This document shows, piece by piece, positions 58,055-64,000 of a stretch of DNA of 64,000 bases (positions within the stretch are counted from its first letter, which is position 1; the number at the start of each line of letters is the position of its first letter). This DNA comes from Pseudorasbora parva (lineage: Eukaryota; Chordata; Actinopteri; Cypriniformes; Gobionidae). Position numbers and translations under genes: made by a program. Under the pieces are notes generated by a model that was given only the letters and a program-made list of their open reading frames with translations, did no database searches and was not told the DNA's origin. Location: NCBI RefSeq assembly GCF_024679245.1, contig NC_090178.1, forward strand, positions 1,379,353 to 1,443,352, in the 5' to 3' direction.

Positions 58055-58480
58055 TATTTATCTCTTCATCACGGCTCCTGTTAGTGGGTGGGATATATTA
58101 GGCAGCAAGTGAACATTTAGTCCTCAGAGTTGATGTGTGTGAAGCAGGAGAAATGGGCAAGCGTAAGGATTTGAGCGAGTTTGGCCAGATTGTGACGGCT
58201 AGACGACTGGGTCAGAGCATCTCCAAAACTGCAGCTCTTGTGGGCTGTTCCCGGTCTGCAGTGGTCAGTATCTATCAAAAGTGCTCCAAGGAAGGACCAG
58301 TGGAGAACCGGCCACAGGGTCATGGGCGGCCAAGGCTCATTGATGACCGTGGGGAGCGAAGGCTGGCCCGTGGGGTCCAATCAAACAGACGAGCTACTGG
58401 AGCTCAAACTGCTCCAGAAGTTAATGCTGGTTCTGATAGAAAGCTGTCAGAATACACAGAGCAGCTCAGTTTGAGGCGAA
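58055..58480 (+). pseudogene. Tc1/mariner transposase N-terminal fragment
   Basis: [20 protein letters not shown] from 58153 is the start of a Tc1-type transposase; [20 protein letters not shown] is its first helix-turn-helix, followed by [20 protein letters not shown] and, in the same frame, SNRRATGAQ. After about 58480 the family match ends, so the catalytic domain is missing. The upstream text (CTGTTAGTGGGTGGGATATA) matches the family's 5' flank. It covers the part absent from the copies at 9581 and 15015. Confidence 0.88.
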
Positions 58481-58885
58481 TGCCCAATAAAATGTTATTT
58501 TTCCGTGGCATATTAAACGTTGGAGCTTCCCTCGTGGCCTCTTTGGCTCTGTGATCAGCATTTGGTAGCAATATGTGTCGTTGGCGAGACTTTAACTGCG
58601 CCAGCTCTGATGTTACACACAGAGGTTTGCAGTATTTTACACCGCTATGTTCTCAATATGGGACAAAAGCTAGTTAAAAATGTACTTAAATGTTTAGAAA
58701 GGCTTTTGGAATAATGTCAGTTACTGCAGAATCTAATAATGGCCTAGTTTTGTTAACTAACACACTTTCAATGGAAGTATTTTTGGAATTATTCAGTAAA
58801 ACGCGTTATTTGAGCTGCAAAGTTCTTCTTTAGGAGGTTAATGAATTTTTGGTTTTGCACTGAATTGATAATGCTTTTATCGCAC
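58481..58885. other. Intronic stretch, nothing recognised
   Basis: No gene or repeat supported. Confidence 0.4.
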
Positions 58886-59207
58886 TACACTCTTAGAATA
58901 AAAAGGTTTTATCAGCGCTACGTCTCTGGAACCCCAAAACGGTTCTATATAGAACCATATTTTAAGTGCCAAAAGGATTATTTCTTGTCATTATAGAAGC
59001 TTTTCTTTGGAGTTGAGTACACTTCATTAGGTTCATTGGGTTTCTTGACCATAGGGTTCTTTACTCAACTCCAAATAACCTTTTATGATAAAACGGTTCT
59101 ATTATGACAAGGAATAATCCTTTTGGCACTTAAAAGGGGTTCTATATAGAACCGTTTTGGGGTTCCAAATACGTAGCGCCGATAGAACCTTTTCTTCTAA
59201 GAGTGTA
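58886..59207. mobile_element. 322-bp foldback MITE, TACACTCTTAGAA ends
   Basis: Ends TACACTCTTAGAA and TTCTAAGAGTGTA; internal GGTTCTATATAGAACC-like motifs and GGCACTTAAAA/TTTTAAGTGCC mirror each other, so most of the element can fold back. Confidence 0.87.
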
Positions 59208-60138
59208 GTCTCATATTTTTACATTTGATACACACCATTCAAAAGTTGGTGGTCAATTATTGTTTTATAATAAATAGCTACGGCTCCTAAACAGGGATAA
59301 GGGGCTCCTAAAGTTGCTCAAAGCGGAGCGGTGTTGTCCCAGAATCAGATTAATAGCCGTATTTCTTGCCGTGTGTGTGAACAGCTGTGTGTGTGTCTCC
59401 TGAGGAATGGCACAGGGCAAGGTTAAAGGCTTGGGCATGAGGGGGAGTCTCACTGACGTTTCTCAATGCTCTTGACAGAGTTGTGCTTCACATACGAAAC
59501 GCTTTTAATGCTGTTTTTTCTCACGTCAAATTTTTTCTTTTTCAGCAAATTAACTAGAGGCGTAATTTTTTACCATTTTTCACGTTAAAAACGACGTCAG
59601 TCTACTAAGCGTGGTGGTTTGTTTTTCAGACAAATTGCGGATAGCAACGGCACAATATTGGAGTTGTGATTGGTCAGAGTGCCTGTCAATCAAACTAGCC
59701 GCGAAGGGTGAATGACTGAGTAAGAAGAGCAGTGTACTAATATGGCATCCATAGAATCCACATGTCCCAGATGTGGAGACCAGTTTTGCCACAGTTACTT
59801 TGAAAAAGTAATCTGATTACTTCCTTAAAAAGTAACTTAGTTACTTTACAGATTACTTGATTTTAAAAGTAACTAAGTAAGATTATAAGTTACTTTATTA
59901 GTTACATTCAGCAGTTTCCGACAACACCCCTGCCGCCTCAACACAGAAATGACGACCGTTTTTACCAACACTCACTTTATTGGATGTGCATTTTTAACAG
60001 TAACGTCAACAATGTATCTCCTGACATTTTAAGTTGAAATTAAAAAATATTTCCTAAAAAAATATTCTCCCTGATATGCAAGAAGAAAGCAAAAATAAAT
60101 GTTTTACTAAGGAAAATGACTAAAATAGTAACTCACAG
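59208..60138. other. Intronic stretch with a short dispersed repeat
   Basis: 59800-59910 (AAAGTAATCTGATTACTTCC, AGTAACTTAGTTACTTTA) is a TAACT/AGTTA-rich repeat related in sequence to the 61-bp minisatellite. 59640-59800 includes a CCTGTCAATCAAACT text seen also near 49087. No gene supported. Confidence 0.45.
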
Positions 60139-60362
60139 TGGCCCTCATTTATCAATCTTGCGTAGAAACGGCGTATATGTTGGCGTAAGATTATGCTTAC
60201 ACTCCTCTCACCGCATGATTTATGAAGCTGTGCGCACCTCTGCAATCCAGGTGTACGCAATACCTGCCCTTGATAAATGTGGCGGCTGAAAACGATCGTC
60301 ATTAGAATAACACGCCTCTATATATTCAAGTCTCCGCCTCCCCCACGCCCTCATTTTACGCC

Positions 60363-60660
60363 ATGGACACACGGAAGACGGCAAAGAAGCGAAACTTCTC
60401 CGACGTGGAGATCGGGCGCGCTCAATCATCTCACTAGTCCACTAGTCAGGGCACTGATTAGGACATAAGTCAATGGGCTGACTCCCTGATCAGTGCCCTG
60501 ACTAGTGGACTAGTGAGATGATTGAGACGCGCCCATCGAGATCACCAGGGAAGTGGAAAGAAAACCCGAAATTGTTTTATTTGGGAGTTTAAAGAGTGGG
60601 AATAAAGGCACCCACAAAATATGGACCCAAATTACGAGTACTGTTAATAGTGTGGAGGTT
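60363..60660 (+). pseudogene. Myb/SANT-like Harbinger accessory gene, split by a MITE
   Basis: The frame starts at ATG 60363 as MDTRKTAKKRNFSDVEI (to 60413), is interrupted by 121 bases, and continues from 60538 as EITREVERKPEIVLFGSL, then KSGNKGTHKIWTQITSTVNS. The pattern NF-D-EI-REVE-----LFGSL-SG-----W--I---VN is that of the Myb/SANT-like DNA-binding proteins of Harbinger elements, which help carry the transposase to the element ends. A TAG-type stop soon after 60680 and absence of the rest make it non-functional. Confidence 0.75.
60414..60534. mobile_element. 121-bp palindromic MITE nested in the Myb frame
   Basis: Starts GGGCGCGCTCAATCATCTCA and ends with its near reverse complement to 60534; arms are about 45 bases (one extra A on the right) around a loop with GGACATAAGTCAATGGGC. 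The flanking ATC at 60411-60413 and 60535-60537 is a 3-bp target duplication; without the insert the Myb reading frame is continuous. Confidence 0.88.
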
Positions 60661-61308
60661 GAGAAGCGCACTCCAGCAGTTTAACGCTGTTTGGATGATA
60701 AATTACCATCACAATGCATTATTTTACAGCACGTTTAACAATTAGCATTTAATTTCATATCACGGCACATGTATTGGGGTGTACAATAGTGATGATGATG
60801 TGATGTGGAGTAAGATTCATTCACATTAATAATTACATGACAATTTGTAAGATTCTTCTTCTTATTATTATGATTATTATTCGTATTGACGCTTGTTATT
60901 CAGAAGAAGAGTGTCATTTTTATTATTTTGTCAGTCTGAATTAATTTAGTCCCAGTCCGTGCGCAGCTGCCGGGCCAGGCGGGCCTGAAACGTCAGATAA
61001 AGCGCACAGGCTCGCGACTGGAGGAATACATATGCCTACAAATCAAACGCTTTGGTAAAGTCACACAAATTAAACATTGACGTTCATGTTGCACAAAAAT
61101 AAACACAAAGTCATATAGTATATCTTTGTCAGTGCGTTTTGCGGTGTTAGGAATTGTTTTTCTGCGCATTTTCGCACTAACTCAAACGTGCGTACACCAC
61201 CTCCTGAGCTGGCGTAGGATTTGAGCGTGCCGTACGCCAACGTCCATATTGATAAATCTCAAAGTCACCGTGGGTTTGGGTGTACGCACTTTTGATAAAT
61301 GAGGGCCA

Positions 61309-61589
61309 ATGTGTCTGTCCTTAAATTAATTCAACTAAATGTGTGTTAAAGATAATGCTGTAAACTATAGCGCGCCTTTACTCACACATTACTATAATAT
61401 TAAAAGACAGAGCCCAAAACTATTAGCATAAATATATATAATAGATATAATAATCATCACTCAAATAATAACACATTGTGTGCAAACATGTAAACTTCAA
61501 TTTTTTTATTTATTAATTAAAAAAAAAAAAATTCTAAACTTCTAAATCTAATTTTAAAATTGTTTATGGCTGATATAATGAAAATATTG
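61309..61589. other. AT-rich intronic stretch
   Basis: Nothing recognised apart from A/T runs. Confidence 0.4.
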
Positions 61590-61805
61590 CGTGTCAAACT
61601 GCTGAAATCACGTGACTTTGGTGATCCGAATCATGAATCGATTCACTGACTCATAACGGTTCAAATTATGAATCGATTCACTGACTCATAACGGTTCAAA
61701 TTATGAATCGATTCACTGACTCATAACGGTTCAAATTATGAATCGATTCACTGACTCATAACGGTTCGAATCATGAATCGATTCACTGACTCATAACGGT
61801 TCGAA
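61590..61805 (+). repeat. 35-bp minisatellite (five units) grown from a MITE segment
   Basis: TGAATCGATTCACTGACTCA begins at 61634, 61669, 61704, 61739 and 61774, exactly 35 bases apart. The leader (CGTGTCAAACTGCTGAAATC) and one unit are also at the centre of the palindrome at 14379-14816, where no expansion occurred. Confidence 0.93.
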
Positions 61806-61869
61806 GCTTTGTTCTGAAATCGGCCATCACTATATAAGTCGTTATTTAGTGTTTTTGCGCACTAACTCT

Positions 61870-62117
61870 CTTCTGGCCTCTTCATCAATGATTGTAGAGC
61901 CGCTGTAGTGAGATGGGCTTTGTAACGACGTCTTTAGTGCCTTTATGGGTCTTGAGAGAGGAAATGACATTGGTGTCAATGAAGGCCTTTCTGAGCCATC
62001 GGATTTCAACACTAATATCTTCATCTGTGTGTGAAGATGAGCGGAGGTCTGACGGCTGGCCAACCACAGGAGGAATTAATCACACAATGCACATTTTTGG
62101 GTGAACTATCGCTTTAA
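61870..62117 (-). repeat. MITE end, GTGAACTATCGCTTTAAG
   Basis: Same family and orientation as 30560-30804. Confidence 0.75.
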
Positions 62118-62121
62118 GTAA

Positions 62122-62254
62122 GGGATAATGTCCACCAGCCGGTTGTTATCGCAGAATAAACCCCTTCAGAGTGATCAGGACCCCGAGGCGAAGCGGAGCG
62201 TCACTCTGAAGGGGTTTATTCTGCGATAACAACCGGCTGGGTGGACATTATCCC
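62122..62254. repeat. Palindrome with ~54-bp arms
   Basis: Left arm GGGATAATGTCCACC... (62122 on) mirrors the right arm ending GGTGGACATTATCCC at 62254; one extra GG on the right. The loop contains CCCCGAGGCGAAGCGGAGCG. Likely the end of a repeat that continues to about 62890, where a GTGTAATAAT text recurs. Confidence 0.85.
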
Positions 62255-64000
62255 GCTTATTACACGCCTACTAGTCTCAAATAAACTAGACACAAAATAT
62301 TGTCTTGAGATTAAATATTTTATTAGCTCTTACGCAAAGCTTCCGCGAAGAAAACCAGTTCCAACCTGCTTTAAGCCTTTATCTATTGCTGCTAAATGTT
62401 GAGAATGAATGCTGAAAGGGTTAGTTCAGCCAAAAATGAAACCAAGCCTATGATTTACTCTCCCTCAGGTCATTATAGGTGTTTATGACATTCTTCTGTC
62501 AGACAAATACAATCAGAGTTATATTTAAAAAGTCCAGGCTAACGTTAATCCCAGCAGTAGTTGGAGCTGTGTCTGAAGTCCATTAAATGCAGCTGTCCGT
62601 CAAATAACGTGCTCCACACGACTCCGATGGGTTAATAGAGCCTTCTGATTCCAATCGATGCGTTCGTGTCAGAAAAATATCCATATTTAAAACGTTATAA
62701 AGGAAACCCGCCTTGAAGTCTTCCATTGTAACCCACGGCTGTTTAAGCCACAAGATGGCGCCAGCGTTAAGCACAGAAGTAGAACCGGTCGAGATAACTC
62801 GCAGTACCCGGATGAGCGGTGTGTGTTATCTGGGAATAACATACCGCTGGAATGGGTGATTGACCAATCAGAATCAAGTATTTCACAGAGCCGTGTAATA
62901 ATATGAAAGAAAGCTTGACTAAAGTGAACTGCGAAGGGAAAACAATGCAGCAAAAGTGTTAAAGTATAACCTACGCTGAAGCTCGTTAGCAAACGGCTCC
63001 CATGTTTATCAGTGCAATACGTGTGCTGAGAACTTCACATGCCTGGTCCATCCCTCACCGCTAATATTACTCCGTCACAAGTGAAAGTTGTAAAAACAGA
63101 TTTTTACTGAAGTAAAAGTACAGAAGTATTTGTTTTAAAAAGTACTTCAGTATCAAATGTCAATTTCCTTCTTTATGTCGCCGCATTATTGTATTATAGT
63201 TGTATAAATGCACATTATGCCATCATGGTTTAAGCCAGTCAGTGACGCTCCATCTGACACACTAGCAGACGACTAACTTAAACTCATTTAAATACTTGTA
63301 GAAAAGTTACAAAGCTGCTGTCACTTTAAGGCCGAATGCACGGATCCAATACACTGATACACATCTGATATTCTCACACTGTTCACCTTCACTGAAGACA
63401 GAATCAACTTTGTTTATGTGAATACTCCACTAAATGAGCATTTGGACATCCGTCTTCTTCCATTTTGCTCTAAACTATAAATCAGTGTTTAATAAATGCT
63501 GTGAAATCATTGAACTTCACGAGACTCTACAAGAGTGATTCCTGAAAGGCTTTCTGCAAAAACCCAAACACCTTTTAAAGAAGAAAAAAATCATCACTGA
63601 CTTTCAAAGCTGCGACAGAAACGACTTTCCACTTCGAGGACCTTGATAGAAATGTAGTGGAGTAAAGAGGACGATATTTGTCTTTCAGATGGAGTGAAGT
63701 TAAAGTCAGAAGATTACAGAAAAAATAATACTCCAGTAAAGCACAGAGACTCAAACAGTGAACTTCAGTACAGGACTCGAGGAGATGAGCTGAGGGACTG
63801 TCCCGCTCTGCTTTCCGTGGACTTGCTGAAGCCATCACGAGCGTTTTGAAGTGCTTATGGCACATGATAGGGCTTGTGCGAGCTCAAAGTGTTTGACCCG
63901 ACTCATGTCAATCCATTTCAGCTTCTGCATTATGCATGTTTCCTCCTCTCAGAGCAAGAGGGAAACCATTTGAATATTCAGAGCGCTTCACCTTGTTTAA
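62255..64000. other. Remaining intron sequence, repeats and unassigned DNA
   Basis: 62415-62560 is a second copy of the TTAGTTCA..CC repeat seen at 1893. 63080-63200 (AAGTAAAAGTACAGAAGTAT, AAAAGTACTTCAGTATC) is another dispersed repeat style. 63480-64000 has no recognised feature; a 96-codon minus-strand frame at 63575-63865 lacks a family signature. Confidence 0.45.

Larger units (their letters stand above)
60139..61308 (+). mobile_element. Harbinger-type element derivative, 1.17 kb
   Basis: Perfect 17-base inverted ends TGGCCCTCATTTATCAA (60139-60155) and TTGATAAATGAGGGCCA (61292-61308), with further inverted GTACGC/GCGTAC words inside. A frame at 60363 encodes a Myb/SANT-like start. A GGCCC start and a Myb-like accessory gene are features of PIF/Harbinger elements. 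No DDE transposase is seen; target duplication not clear. Confidence 0.78.

Overview
The window looks like nuclear DNA of a bony fish, most likely a cypriniform (zebrafish or carp relative). It is AT-rich, intron-dominated and dense in CA/TA microsatellites, MITEs with long inverted repeats, Tc1/mariner remnants, hAT and Harbinger derivatives, and L2/Rex1/RTE-like LINEs. The order-level call is an inference from repeat content and from the one clear host gene. There is no prokaryotic gene organisation, and most long reading frames are simple-repeat shadows.

Host genes. The clearest is coding exon 1 of an EXT1-type exostosin at 39560-40473 (+), with a CpG-rich promoter/5'UTR just upstream (about 38858-39559) and a canonical GT donor after it. 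No exon 2 is seen, so 40474-64000 is probably the start of a very large intron 1. At 13754-13891 (+) there is a short terminal exon with the end of one GoLoco motif and one complete GoLoco motif, followed by poly(A) signals; it is probably the 3' end of a GPSM-family gene. A third possible terminal exon (35405-35599), of unknown identity, lies inside a recent 786-bp tandem duplication and so occurs twice.

Layout. 1-4.7 kb: degenerate 93-bp repeats, a 1.2-kb TIR transposon and a TTAA-type inverted-repeat element. 4.7-7.2 kb: about 12.5 copies of a 199-bp satellite. 7.2-13.6 kb: microsatellites, a clean hAT MITE, a Tc1 remnant split by an L2/Rex1 LINE fragment, and two more MITEs. 13.7-16.4 kb: GoLoco exon, a 438-bp near-perfect palindrome, a second Tc1 remnant. 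16.4-20.7 kb: an apparently intact RTE-like LINE with an unusually long target-site duplication. 21.1-22.6 kb: a 22-bp minisatellite in two inverted blocks. 22.6-38.9 kb: nested MITEs, a hAT element with a zinc-finger reading frame, a 2.3-kb TIR element, an L2 fragment and the 786-bp tandem duplication. 38.9-40.5 kb: EXT1 promoter and exon 1. 40.5-64 kb: intron 1 with a 61-bp minisatellite in two blocks, many nested MITEs, a 1-kb GGAT/GGAA array, a hAT element, a Tc1 5' end and a Harbinger derivative whose Myb-like frame is split by a 121-bp palindromic MITE.

How it fits together. The only cellular functions supported are heparan sulfate chain synthesis (EXT1) and G-alpha(i) regulation (GoLoco exon). 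The rest is a layered record of transposition; several insertions can be ordered because one element sits inside another, or because a paralogous empty copy lies elsewhere in the window. I did not find a convincing new multi-gene system. The most unusual items are the LINE with its >=118-bp duplication, the inverted minisatellite pair, the nested palindromes and the exon-bearing tandem duplication.
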